Source of the DNA: Cyrtodaria siliqua
Lineage: Eukaryota; Mollusca; Bivalvia; Adapedonta; Hiatellidae
Assembly: GCA_037043455.1 (NCBI GenBank)
Contig: JAWPHD010001292.1
Location: 1-64,000 of the forward strand
Reading direction: 5' to 3'
Length of the DNA: 64,000 bases
Shown here one piece after another: positions 46,977 through 59,120 of the stretch; position 1 is the first letter of the stretch; each line of letters opens with the position of its first letter. The position numbers and the translations under genes were made by a program. The notes under the pieces are model-generated. The model worked only from the letters and a program-made list of their open reading frames with translations, was not told the origin of the DNA and ran no database searches.

Positions 46977-47599
46977 GGACATCCATACGCGTACTGTCAA
47001 CTGAATTCTGCATACGTGACATATGTATTGCACTATCAATATCTATATTAAATGTTGCTGTCTGTGTGCCTGTTTGTAAATTCGCTGTATAGTCTCTGCG
47101 CAAACACATTGACACTGCTTTACAAGTACACAAACGTCATCTTACAGCTTATATTACATGTTCTCCTTTATTATTTACTAAACTGTTTACTAACTTGTAC
47201 ATTCAAATGTCTGAACCACTTTCAGGATAACAATTAGATACAATATATTGCCAGTGGTAAATAGGTCTTCAATTTATCAAAATGCTGCATAAAATCAACC
47301 CAACCAAATAAACATTTCTTGTCAAAAACATTAACAAAATTACCCATGATACACCATCATGCAAAGGTACACATAGTGTTTGCCTTCACGGCAAAAAGTT
47401 GCCACCATCGGCAAATACATTACGTTACGGCAAAAATATGCCTACTACGTCATAGACGGCAAATATTTTCCTCCAGCGGCAAACATAGGTATAAATAACG
47501 CGAACTCAAACTGCGAGTCATTACGTTACTGACGAGTACACACCTATACGAAACTAGTTTAACTAAGTCAAGCCTTTATAAACAACCGATCAAACTTCA
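46977..47599. other. No gene; short GGCAAA motif cluster at 47371-47490
   Basis: 'cggcaaa' recurs five times at irregular 22-26-bp spacing, with intervening 'tgcc' words that could pair with it. Otherwise nothing was recognised. Confidence 0.45.
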
Positions 47600-47850
47600 A
47601 AAATTGAATACCAATTTAAATAATAATTACCAGATAGGACATTATTTAGTAAGATGCCAGTTCCGAGTTTGACACTGGGAACCAAGTCAAACCAAAAAGA
47701 AAGTTGGGACTCTATGTTCGTTTGTGGATCATTGTAATTTAAAATAATTGTAATTATAAATAAAAATGTTTTTCTAAAGATGATATTTAATGTCAAGTTA
47801 AAAAGTTCATTACCTGACACAGATATTATCTAACAAAGCATAAGTGCTTG

Positions 47851-48668
47851 ATTCGTAATCTTTCTATAACTAAAAAGCTACTCAATCAGGGTTACCGTTA
47901 CCATAAACTTCGTAAAACCTTTGCAAAATTTTATTATCGTAACCCTGATCTTCTTTCCAAATATAAAAGTAATTTAAAGACTCTTCTGCGACAAGGACTA
48001 TCACAACCTGACTTCTATGGTGATGTGATTTATAAACTTCGTAAGATTCTTGGTCATGATCACTTTCATACTATCTTTGTTAAACTTGTTAAAATGTTTA
48101 TCAAAAGAGGTTATGACCCTATCATTTTGCAACGTACTGCATGCTTGGTGGTGGACCTTTTTACAGTTCGCCACTATGCTTTCCTCTTTAAAAGTACAAT
48201 GACCGGACAGGCTGTGGACCCTATGATGACGCCTACCTAAAGCCCATTGGGACGGTGGCGTTTGATGTTTGTCTATGATCTTTCTTGTCGTGCCCTTAAT
48301 GGTTTATTTCCTTGTTGCTCTGGCTTCTGCCAAGTTAATGAGTACCTTCATTGTTGCTTTCTAGGCAATTGTTTTTTTGTATTATATCTACACGAGCATG
48401 TTTGTGTTTTACTTATATTGCCTATTGATGCTGCCTTGTTGGTTAGAGATTAGATCATGGCGGGGATTTCTTTAGTTACACTGTCCTGTTTTAATGGGAT
48501 GACCGTTCCAAGGCGGTAGCCCTATTGTCAAACTTTTTGTGTTTGTGATGTCGTTTGCTTTTATTATTACTTTTGCCTTCTTGTTTGTCTGTTTGCATGT
48601 TTGTTTCTGTGATTTGTGGTTGACTGTCCTCTTTGAATGCTACTTTCCCTGTCCGATCTTTTTATATT
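47851..48668 (+). pseudogene. 5'-truncated Penelope-like element inserted in segment B
   Basis: It carries only the RT thumb and C-terminus, in an undisturbed frame: IRNLSITKKLLNQGYRYHKL, RQGLSQPDFYGDVIYKLRKI and MTGQAVDPMMTPT, stop at 48238-48240. The 3' UTR runs to about 48668. Segment A has no element here ('gtgcttcacaaacgtcttag', 10151-10170), so the insertion is bounded. A few bases at the target also differ. No catalytic motif is present. Confidence 0.8.
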
Positions 48669-49374
48669 TCTTAGTGTAAGTGTCCAAATTGTCAGTAAAA
48701 CAACTCCGTAAAGTAAATGCTGTATACCTAAACACGATAAATAATATCTAATTTTAGTGGATATGCTGATGTTAAGAACCCATACAATTAACATTTTATC
48801 ACAAATAGCTACAAATTCATCTGCATGGACGAGAAAAAAGACAGACTTCAAACGTGTTCCAGCACGTCTAATTAGTGTTAATACATCTCGGATCAGACTA
48901 CATCAAATTAAATGTCCATTCTCGACGTTACGTAAAGAAAGTGCATGCCTTTCATGTCAAGCTTATTCGAATCTGTCTGGGTGTCAATTCAAATACTTAT
49001 AAATATATGAATAAAGGCAAGATATGACATCAAAAACATAAAAGGGTTGACACTACTGTGTATTTCAGGGAGCCTAGACGTCGAATATGAATCGAGATTA
49101 TTTTGTCTCGCTATGTTTTTATGCCTGATATGGTTAGATAGAATGCAAATAGACCTCAGGGATTTGTTTACAATCTTGTCACAGCCAACCGTCATTACGT
49201 GGTGTGCGTATTAACTTTCATACTCCATCCAACCCTTTCTCCAAGAAGAGAAAACGGTTATGAGGCTGGGGTATAAAATAAAATAATGAGATATAGGATA
49301 TAGAAACCACAGCGTCCAAACGCAATGGCATCGTAGGTCCGCACTGTACTACAAACATGGACCAATATTTAAAG

Positions 49375-49790
49375 ATGAATGGCCAGCCTTTTTGTAGTAT
49401 TATCAATTAACAAATTTAACTCTTAAACATCATATGAACATTTCTTGATAGTCTCGGAGAGAAACATATATTGAAAACCGCTACTAAGTTTTATGTAAAA
49501 ATAAGTATTAATTGCATGACGTATATACTACTTTTACCACTGCGTGACTGCACGGGGAAATGAGGTAAATCTGAATTGTATAGCAGCACAACTATTACCA
49601 GATAATTGATAAATGCATTTACCTGTGCAATAATTTACCTGTTCAAAGTTGTCTACCTCATCAAAAGAAATCTTATTCTCGCTTTTCACAGATATTGCAA
49701 TGTGTGAATTGTAAATATCTATTGTTGTGTATTGATTTCGATTTAAATAGACATAAACATGTTCATGAAACAAAACATAGCCGGAGAACG
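49375..49790 (-). repeat. ~420-bp dispersed repeat, copy 4
   Basis: Full-length minus-strand copy in segment B, ending 'catagccggagaacgttaat'. It retains the ~90 bp lost from its segment A counterpart. Confidence 0.7.
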
Positions 49791-49829
49791 TTAATTAATT
49801 TCACAATGAAAAAGACAAAATGCACAGAA

Positions 49830-50240
49830 AGGGTGGTGAAGACAGGGTTATCGACTCTGAACGATCAGTAGGCAATAAGGCCTACATGTTAGCTTGAATC
49901 GACTTTATGTGTACACAATCCTCGCTATTATCCTGCGTTCAGCGCCCAAATAGACAAGACAGTGTAAACAAAACTACATCCCATCAAAAGGAATTCTCTA
50001 ACAATGAAGATAACATCCAGAGTAACTAACAAAAGAAACACTAAAATGTTGTTGTAAAGCTATATAAAACACAAAATAAGAAACATCTCAAGATGTATCC
50101 AGAACTGTACTGAACAACCACAGCAGTTGCAGCCAAAGAGGAAAAACATCTACGGTACGACCAGAAAAACCCGAGGGACGAAAGCTCATGCACCTACCTC
50201 CCTTGGTCGGATTTCAGTAGGTGCAATCATAGAGTCCCAA
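49830..50240 (-). repeat. Penelope-like 3' UTR, second subfamily
   Basis: Reverse complement of much of 33000-33400 ('gcgcccaaatagacaagaca', 'gatgtatccagaactgtact', 'acgaccagaaaaacccgagg'). It keeps about 180 bp (50035-50215) missing in segment A but lacks the RT codons still present there. Confidence 0.65.
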
Positions 50241-51082
50241 GAGTTCGATTCATATTCGACGTCTAGGCACCATGAAATGCACAGTAGGGTAACCGTCTTG
50301 GGACGGTCAGTGGCAAAATAAGCCGCTGGATGTTTAAACCATGTCCTACATGTTACAAGAATGATCTTTAAAATAACTTTTTCAAATGTGTTAAAAGTTA
50401 GACAAAACATCCAAAATGGCCAACGTTGCATAACATAGCCCGCACATTCTTCATTCTTCTTATAAACTGTTATAAAACATAATTTGACAGTTGATTTTCA
50501 GAAATAAATTTAACATAGAACATAGACAAAGATCACAATTAACCAGACCCTTTTATGTCTGTGGTGTCGCATACTTTGCTTCTAATTTTCCTTGTAATCG
50601 TTGTTTGTTTGGTATACGTGTTTGTGGTTGACTCTGTTCTGTGGATGCTACAGTCCCTGTTCGACTTCCACTCGTACTGTTAAAATCAAGGACACATGTT
50701 TCATTCCTTTCATCGGGAATATGTCTACTTAAATAACATTTTCTCAAATATAAGTGTCGGGCCATTACTGCTGTTCTGATTGAAATATAAGCGTCGGATC
50801 ATTACTCTTTAGAACACGGTAGCGTGATTTAATGGCAATTTGTCGTCCAATTTGGAAATTATCAGTATTCATTTTGTGATAATGACGTTTTGATTGAATA
50901 CAATTCGATATAATTGTACTATATGGAAACATTTTCTGCGTCATCGATCATACAAGTATAAGTATATCGGTCTTCAAGCTACATACCCTATATTTATATT
51001 GCATACCGCTTTATAATAGTTTATTTGACTATTTCACCAGCTCATGGCGAACGCGAGTATTTCAGATGTCAACTCTAGTTTA

Positions 51083-51448
51083 TCCTCTTATATGCTGAGC
51101 AGAATGAAAACGTCATATACACGATAATTAATATTTGTCTTCTCATTTTTAAAAGTTACGTCTACTCCTGTAAACTGAAACACTGTCTCCCAAATTAAAC
51201 CATAACATTCACAACGTTTATTCCACCTTTTGATACTGATGCTTTAAAGGTGTATATTAATGATGCTTTAGTTTGTACAGATTTCATTCCATGTTTGTTC
51301 TTCTCAATCTAGTTTCATCGAATGTATTCTTATATGCATTTTTTGCCTAAATTGTGTTTGTATTTATATCATGTATGCATGTACACGTATTTATATCATG
51401 TATGTATGTACACAAGTGTCTGAATAAAATTATCAAAAACAAAACAAA
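51083..51448 (+). mobile_element. Retroposed 366-bp sequence with poly(A)-like end and 12-bp duplication
   Basis: AACTCTAGTTTA flanks it at 51071-51082 and 51449-51460. Segment A has this 12-mer once, uninterrupted (14023-14034). The insert ends 'tgaataaaattatc' followed by an A-rich run, i.e. an AATAAA signal and a tail. It carries no reading frame, so it is either the 3' UTR of a retroposed transcript or the non-coding end of a retroelement. 'gtatttatatcatgtatg' occurs twice near the end. Confidence 0.8.
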
Positions 51449-51479
51449 AACTCTAGTTTACCATTTTTTCCTTAAACAC

Positions 51480-51665
51480 ATGTGTTCCTCACTGACCATT
51501 CTAAGGCGGTAACCCTTTTATATTTGTGATGTCATATCTTGCATTTTATTCATCTTTGTAGTTCTTGTTTGTTTCTGTGCGTGTTTGTGGTTGACTTTAG
51601 TCCTTAAATGCTATATTTCTTGTTCAACTTTTATAACTTCTTTTACACAGGACTACATTTGCTTT
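51480..51665 (+). repeat. Penelope-like 3' end with a single 42-bp unit
   Basis: Counterpart of 14050-14826: 'ccattctaaggcggtaaccc', 'gtggttgactttagtcc', then one 'acttcttttacacaggacta' unit before 'catttgctttatagacatct'. Confidence 0.7.
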
Positions 51666-51749
51666 ATAGACATCTAGTAGTGCACATCGTGCACATCGCA
51701 CTTGTACACAGGTAGCACTATAACTTTCCAGAAAAGAACAAAACATTTT

Positions 51750-51812
51750 TTTCTCTCGGGACTCGAACTTCTGATTTACTGTCAGACCTAACAAGATGTA
51801 GCTACCGAAAAC
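51750..51812 (-). mobile_element. tRNA-like sequence, copy in segment B
   Basis: Same A-box and B-box phrases as 14926-14992, with a few deletions ('aacaagatgtagctacc'). Confidence 0.4.
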
Positions 51813-51904
51813 TCTTGAGGAAATGGTATGTACAGTACCATTTATTAAAATGAGGAAATAAGTTAACGTATTTGATCAAAACTCCGATAACGGGAGATAC
51901 AAGA

Positions 51905-52850
51905 AAACCGTGATACAAAGTATCACAAGCCGGTCAGAACAGTTAAATAAGAAAACATTAAGGGGAATGAATACGATACAAAATAAACGAGCAATGTGTA
52001 GATGTTAGCATTTATCATGTTAGATTTGAGCACTTGATAACTAGTCATCAAGAGACAAAATGAAAATGATTTAATATTGACATCTGTGTTGTAAAATGCT
52101 ATAATATGAGTATGATAGACATCTGAAATAATATGTGTAATGGATCATTAAATAGAATGTTGTTTCATGATTAGAATGTGAGGAATTGGGAAAATATGAA
52201 GAATTGGTAAATTGTCATAGTCATCAATAAAAATACAACTTAATAATAATATAATAGCAATTGGATTGAAATATTAGCGTCTATGAAGGTAATCTCGATA
52301 TTTAGCAATGTAAATTTACATTAGAAGAACGGATTTAATGTTAGATGGTTTTTTTATTATTGAAATCTGGTCAGTAGGTCATGAGAATAAGTAGCAGTGG
52401 AGCAGACCTATTCAAACTATTTAAAAGGTGCTTCAGTTAAAATTCAGTCAACACTGTTTAATGATTGAAGAAGTGTTGCTTATTTTAAAATTAGACAGCA
52501 CCAAAAAGGGATACATATATAGCTGTACACACAAACACTTATAATATTCAAACACAATTTCCTTTATATTATTCTTATATTAAATATTAATTTTTGAACA
52601 TATGCAAGTTATGGAGAAAAACTATAGGGGGCCGCGAGCTTTTAAAAAAGCAAGATTGCCTTTGTCCCTTTAATAAAGTTTAACATCAGTCAATAATCGA
52701 TACCGATTTGGAACTAGCTGTATTCGGATGCTGAGAACAGATTTATAGACTGTATCCCTAAGAAGATGCATGTATTCCAATTTGACTGCGTCCCGGTATT
52801 CATACTATGAACAGTACAATGACATTTATAACAGGATAAATGTATCCGGC
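51905..52850. other. Segment B-specific sequence, nothing recognised
   Basis: About 945 bp absent from the matching place in A (15075-15080). No frame, terminal repeat or target duplication was identified. Confidence 0.45.
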
Positions 52851-53144
52851 AATAAAGGCCGAACAGGAAATGTAGGGCCACAGCCAACCACAAACACGCA
52901 TAGAATCAAACAATAAGTACAAAGATGAAAAAGGCCAGATAAAGGGTTGAACTGTATTAGTATAAATTCCACCATTTCGCGCATGCACATTAACCTTGCG
53001 TTATGTAAGCAATATGTTATTAAATTTAAAAAAGTCATCCTGTACAAAAGTTTTAAGTTATCGCGATTCATTATGTAGTAGTGAATACGTTGATGCACCC
53101 TATATTACCTCTCAGTAAAACAGAGTCAGTCATATTCACCAGAA

Positions 53145-53240
53145 CACCCCTTTGTCACACAAATGGTATTGTCTTAATTCAAAGAAAGAACAGTCCATTT
53201 TATATATATGTAGCGGGTTAAGGGTTAAATGCCTGAGTTA
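53145..53240 (+). repeat. Right half of a TAACCCTTA-type MITE
   Basis: 'cacccctttgtcacacaaat' to 'gtagcgggttaagggttaa' matches the right half of 17357-17572. The left half falls in sequence missing from segment B. Confidence 0.6.
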
Positions 53241-53669
53241 TGGGATCAACGTTTGAGTCTACTTTTACAGTAGCGTGATGTAGCTACAAATGTTTTTATT
53301 AAATAAAGTGTAGGAACGTTTGGGCCTTTCCACGTATATGAAGTGCGACAGATACGAGTTATGAAATTATTGATTTATTCTATAAGACGAAGGATATACG
53401 CCGTCATATTTGACAGTTCTATTTTCAAGCAGTCATTTATTGTCGGAACTTCATTTTGATGGGAGCAATATAAATTGTTAAAAAACAAAAATAGTTACAG
53501 ACGGTGTCCTTAGAATAATTAAAATACGAAAACCTACTGTAAGGTCGCATATAGATGTCTGCACAAACTGACTCAATCTAGACACGCCGGGCAAAAGCAC
53601 CAAACTTTCCTCAGTGTGTTTTATATTTCTCCATATTTTTAAAATAAAATGTTGGGTCCTGGCTCAAGG

Positions 53670-54080
53670 CCTAATAACCGCATATAAAATATTTAAAGTA
53701 TTCAAAGCGTAATTATACATAACCGCATATAAATATTAATATCTAGTGTTTCAAAGTATTCAATGCGTAATTACACATAACCGCATATAAAATATTAATA
53801 TTCAGTGTTTCACAGTATTCAATGCGTAATTACACATAACCGCATATAAAATATTAATATTCAGTGTTTCACAGTATTCAATGCGTAATCATACATAACC
53901 GCATATAAATATTAATATTCGGTGTTTCAAAATATTCAATGCGTAACATTATACATAACTAAAAATAAATATTAATATTCAAAGTATTCAATGCGTAATT
54001 ATACATAACCACATATAAATATTACTACTCAGTGTTTCAAAGTATGGAATGCGTAACATTGTACATAATATTCAGTGTTT
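53670..54080 (+). repeat. 58-bp satellite, about seven units
   Basis: Same unit as 19645-21215, with two units carrying an extra 'aacatt' after 'aatgcgt'. Confidence 0.85.
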
Positions 54081-54844
54081 CAAAGTATTCAATGTATATG
54101 CCAGCGGTGTCTCAATTACAGAGACAATGTCTGCAATTTTTATATTCAATGACTCATTCTTTAGTATTCCATTCAAAAGTCGTCATTTTGTAGTTTTCAA
54201 TGTTTCACTAGCAGTAGACAAGTATTCTTTCTACAATTGCTTATTAGACATTCACGAAAACCACTGTTGTAAACTCAAGGAAGGAAAGTTACATTTTAAA
54301 ACGATTGTATCTAATGTAATATGTGTCATCTCACAAGCTGGTTCAGTAAAACACATAGCACATACGTGCATAGATAAATACTACAATGTACTATGCAATA
54401 TAATTATTTCAAATAAATAAACAAGTTTTGCAAATAAATATAAAACATATTTCTGAATGTATTTCAATTTAATTAAAAATACTGAGGAGGATGGAAACTA
54501 TTCAAAAAATGCATCATGCATGTTATACCTCCTGCAAGCATGCTGAGCGTGCATGTTATACCTCCTGCAAGCATGCTGAGCGAATAGAACACAATAGCAT
54601 TATGTATCAACCGGTTGTGGTGATTTCAATAAGTTCACAATATGTTTGTATATAACCAGTTAGTTTGTTACCTAACGTCATTTTCAGCACATTTTAGGAT
54701 ACGTATGATGGTCGATTTTTTTTGTGGCGGACGCAGACCACCTAATTATTCCTGGGTATTAACAGTATTGTATACCTCCCACCATCCGTACGATTTAACA
54801 CTTTCTCACATACATGTTGAGCTCGCAGTGAGAATCGAACCAGC
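54081..54844. other. Duplicated spacer, no gene
   Basis: It matches 21216-21889. A 33-bp segment with 'tgcatgttatacctcctgca' is duplicated in tandem at 54517-54580, unlike A. The 123-codon frame at 54049-54420 overlaps the array edge and is not called. Confidence 0.5.
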
Positions 54845-55560
54845 AGCGGTGAGAGGCGAGAAGGTTATGATCACCTGTTCAGTATGTATTGACGTTCACA
54901 CTAGAGTTTGTTTGCTGTGTGACGGCCGTAAAAAGTCGCCCGACTATAAATCAGTAGTGTTATTATTGGGACCATCAAGCCCATTCTGTGTTGCTTTAAA
55001 CTAGAATATCGCTTAAGCCGGTGCTAGGAGGCGTGAGAGGTGTTGCATCTTACAATAATCTCTCATGAACAGACTCAATGAAAACGAGTCTGCTACTTTT
55101 CTCTCTTGTTTGTGTTTGTTGCTTCCAAGGAATCACCTTTTCAGTAGTTATTGACATTCACACTATCGTTTGTTTAGTGTTGTTTGGCGGCCGTAAAAAG
55201 TCGCCCGACTACAAATCAGTAGTGTTATTATTTACTGGTCCTTTGGGATCATCAAGCCCATTTTGTGTTGCTTTAAAGTATAATATCGTTTAAGCCGGTG
55301 CTAGGAGGCGTGAGAGATGTTACATCTTATAATTACCTCTCGTAAACAGACTCAATAAAACCGAATCTGCTACCTTTCTCTCTTGTTTGTGTTTGTTGCT
55401 TCCAAGTGATCACCTTTTCAGTATTTATTGACATTCACACTAGCGTTTGTTAAGTGCTGTGAGGAGGTAAAAAGTCGCACCGACTACAATTCAGTAGTGT
55501 TATTATTTACTGGTCCTTAGGGATCATCAAGGCCTTAAAGTAAAACATCGCTGAACAAAA
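54845..55560 (-). repeat. ~270-bp two-hairpin units, about 2.7 copies
   Basis: 'tcaccttttcagtatttatt' variants mark units at 54868, 55132 and 55409 (264 and 277 bp apart). Stem phrases 'gagaggtgttgcatctta' and 'cagactcaatgaaaacgagt' are visible. The third unit has lost part of its middle. Confidence 0.75.
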
Positions 55561-56152
55561 AAATACAGACTATAAGAACGATGCCTGACATTAAAGCCGT
55601 AATGTTGTATTATCTAATATATGGCAATTAAAAGTTGTCTGGAATGCAATATCCGGCTGTAGCAAATTACCGCTCGGGTGTTCAGTGGCGAACCATTTAT
55701 TCATCATTTGGATTTTCAGTCTCTGCAGGGATTTTACTTGTTTACTATGAAGAAAATCTGTGATATCAGATAGTTTAACGAGACAGCTTAGCTCTGCAAG
55801 ACCAGCAATAATTAAAAAAGTTCTCTAAAACATTATTTAGCTAACATATTTAGAAGTACAATTCGAAAGAAAATGAGTAGACTGAGCCGCGGACAAAGAT
55901 ATATACAGACTGTTTGCAAACCGTTAATCTTTCCTGGCATTGTAATTCACAGAGCCTGCGTGCGATTTTAAGATGAAATCTAAGATTACACTAACGGACT
56001 ACTTTGATTAAACCTGCATGCATTAAGTTTAAGATTACGTTCATGGATGTGATTAAAGCTAATACACAGGTTAACGTATCGTCTCAGTTGATCAATGCAT
56101 TCCATAAATAGAATATGTAAAATGAGTTTTTTACATACAAATCGGAGAACAA

Positions 56153-56630
56153 TTCCTTTATACGCATTTTTTATTCTGGGAAGTAAGTAACAAGGACTAG
56201 TCAGGTAGTGTCGATATATGCCACAATGTGACTGTTTATTCACAAGAGTGTGAATGCTTTTTATCATTAATATAGTAGTTATGTAACATTGCATGAAACA
56301 GTGTAATATGATATAACAAATAGTAATTTCCGGTAATTACATAACGAACATGACATGGAATAAAGCACTATAAAACTCGACTACTAAATATTATTATGCA
56401 ATATTACGTAAACGAAGTTGTTACACAATTTGTCGTTAATTGGAAATAACTGTTTTGCTATTAAAAACATTAATCGTGTTTATATAATCTTACTGGTATA
56501 TGTATTTTTAATCAACTATGGCGATTTTTGCCGATTATCACTACTTGAGAAGTAGAATAAAGTCAAAACAAGCGCTATGGCTTAGTGTGCATTTATTCGG
56601 TAGGGTGGTTGGTTGGGGTAGTGGAGGTTT
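56153..56630 (+). repeat. X repeat, copy 3
   Basis: It follows segment B directly and joins Y at 56630/56631 without interruption, serving as an empty site for the insertion at 32551. Confidence 0.75.
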
Positions 56631-56893
56631 AAGAATGTGCCACTCCGAACTGGCGGTTGTAAAGAACAGAGCCTGTCTGAATTGAATATGTTACTAATAC
56701 ATGTCAGAGAAACGCTCATGGCATAATGGGTCCGCCCCCGCAGAAACCGAGCGAATAGTATTCGTGTTGTGGTATAAACGCAGAAGCGCGTAATTGGTTA
56801 TCATACAGGGGTCTGGTCGGACGTACGATGAACAAACGATTTGCATAAATCTCCAATATCTTCGTAATTAGATCATTTATGCGCATTGTTTAT
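56631..56893 (+). repeat. Y repeat, copy 2
   Basis: Full copy ending 'gcgcattgtttat', then broken by the putative LTR. Confidence 0.75.
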
Positions 56894-58522
56894 TGTCACA
56901 TAATGTCACGGGTAGAGCGTATTGGTCGTACATATCTCTTGTAAGTTGTCAGTTACACCCTAATCTATTGTTGAGTTGAAACAAATTCACAATATCCATG
57001 ATATATTCATGTAAAACGTAAAAGCGTGCACATTTTAAGTGGCCTCCAGAGAGACCGTGTAATAAGTTTAGTTTTGTGCTAATGCATGTAAACGTATAGG
57101 TCTATCTTCCTTAAACGGCAAAAATGTGTAAGGCGCCTTTCGTGTAGATTTTAATACTGCGAATTTAGCCACGTATGTCACGGACTGAACGGGGGAAATA
57201 ATGGTTTGGGCGTAATGTTTGCTATAAAACCCATTGTTGCCTAGTTCTTGCCGGGATTGCTCGATAGTTGCTTTGTTTGGGGCAGAAGTTGGACGGCGAA
57301 ATTCAGAGGCAATATGTGGTCAGTATTTATTTTATTAGTTTTTATCGTACATTTGTATTCAGTGGGCGGCGCCATCTTGGTTGGCGTTTACGACATCCGG
57401 TTAGCTTTGATGTTTCTCAAACATTAAATTTAGACTAGCATATGATTTTGAAGTTACTTTATTAGATGTAATTATTGTAATTGATCATTAATTGTAAAAC
57501 AATATTAATTTGATAGCAGTGGATAATAGGTGCATTAGTTAACGTTGGCGTATAACTCAGTGATTGTAATACACGATTGTTAACATTAGTTAACAATGAG
57601 ATGAGTGACTAGGATAAATGTTCGACGCGTATGCATAGCGTTGTATAATGTGGTCATTAGTTGACATACGTGCATGCATAACTCAGTGAGTGTAATATAC
57701 GAGTGATTTGATAATGTTTTATATTACATGTATTAGGGGCATTGATTAACAACGACGTACATGGCGTATACATGGCGTTGTAGAATATGTTTACATTGCT
57801 ACTCATCATTAGTACAGCTTACATATATTTATTGAATAATGATTTGTTTGGGTAATGATAATTATGCAAGATTGTTATGTGTGTCAACTGACATCTAAAA
57901 CGTATGTATAATTACAGCCTAAGCCATCCAGGGTTGGAGATAAGTCTTCCAGGGTTGGATCTAAGCCATCCAGGGTTTGAGTGGAGCTAAGCTTCCACGA
58001 TTAACGTAAAGCGCGGTGGAGACGGTCCCCGTACCTGCGCAGCATGGCCAGGTTTTAGTAGCGACAACCCCCGGGACACAAGGTGGGCCCGTTATCAGTC
58101 CTCACTGGAGGAACATCACCCACAATCTCAGTGTAGGTTAATCATCTTACATATCGCGTCATCAACCCTTATAGAAGGCATTTGATGACAATCACCCATT
58201 GGATTCGCGCATCATCATCTTCATGAACTCTCGCGCATCACAGTTATCGCGCTAGACCATGGATCAACATTGTTATAACTTTAACAACACTTTAGTGTCG
58301 TATACATTCAGTATTTGTTACAATACTAAGAACGTCTTACACGTTCATGAGAACATTCTTATCATAGTTCATCTGTGTATTCGCTTGTTTTTTTAGATAA
58401 TTGTATATATATTTAACATATTTTAAAAGTTGCATTAAACTTATGTAAATGCATTCACCGTCATTGATTCTTTCCTGAGTTAGCCCCAACCACTAGGGTC
58501 ATCCTGGGACACAGTTGTCACA
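56894..58522 (+). mobile_element. Putative solo LTR, about 1.6 kb
   Basis: It starts TGTCACATAATG and ends ACACAGTTGTCACA, a TG...CA frame with inverted TGT/ACA ends. It interrupts Y-to-X continuity that is intact at 62221/62222 and 33730. 'gcattaaac' near 58433 may be a polyadenylation signal. It contains a repeated 'taagccatccagggttgg' phrase (57920-57980) but no coding sequence. The length is large for an LTR and no clear target duplication is seen, so the element class is tentative. Confidence 0.4.
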
Positions 58523-59120
58523 GGATGGGAAGTAAGAAACAAGGACTAGTCAGCTAGTGTCGATATTGACCTGGACCACCACTGTTTTTAAATAGGGTTG
58601 TTAATAAATATCTACCCGAAAATATCCAACCCTGACTATGCTGGCCATGTAACACACACAATGTAGTATCAGTCATGCCCAGTGCAACACAAAAATGGAC
58701 CTTCGCTGACATGCTTTTTTCCCCAAAATATTTTCCAAACTGAAAGTAAACATCTTCTTTTAGAATTCTGAGGTCAAAATGACCATAGTACACTTCAAAC
58801 TGTGCTTCACAAAAAGTAGTGTAGCATGTCCAGCTTACCTTCAATTTTCATACGGTTTTCGCTAGAAGCAAGTTAAATGTTTCCGAAATAAAGGAAAACA
58901 TTCAATACATACCAGCCCTGTGTCTTTCACCACTCCTTTGCTTCACAGTAACTTACTCAATAGTTTACCTGAGGGTACTTTTGCGTTCCACCACATTGGG
59001 CCCATGGTACCCAGACTAGCTCCTATAGGCTACACATATTACATTAAAAAAAATAAAGTACATAGTCACATATACTAACATGTCACTAGCATATATCCAA
59101 ACTATTTTTGCTGCTGTTCA
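58523..59120 (-). other. Z block: unassigned 96-codon frame, copy 1
   Basis: After a 40-bp X start, the minus strand has a frame at 58554-58844 (MKVSWTCYTTFCEAQFEVYY... ending GGPGQYRH). Just upstream of it on that strand lies 'attgaag/gtaagc', a donor-like phrase. The block is repeated at 62222-62830, where the frame is again open but the residues differ at about one in six, many of them non-conservative. I recognise no family. It may be a non-coding repeat with a chance frame. Confidence 0.35.

Larger units (their letters stand above)
47600..56150. repeat. Segment B of the large direct duplication (partner 9915-23132)
   Basis: It has the same order and orientation of blocks as segment A, with B-specific additions at 47851-48668, 50040-50215, 51083-51448 and about 51905-52850. 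B lacks four A blocks of roughly 0.85, 0.88, 2.1 and 1.7 kb. Its satellites are shorter: 1 versus 15 units of the 42-bp repeat, and about 7 versus 27 of the 58-bp repeat. Confidence 0.8.
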
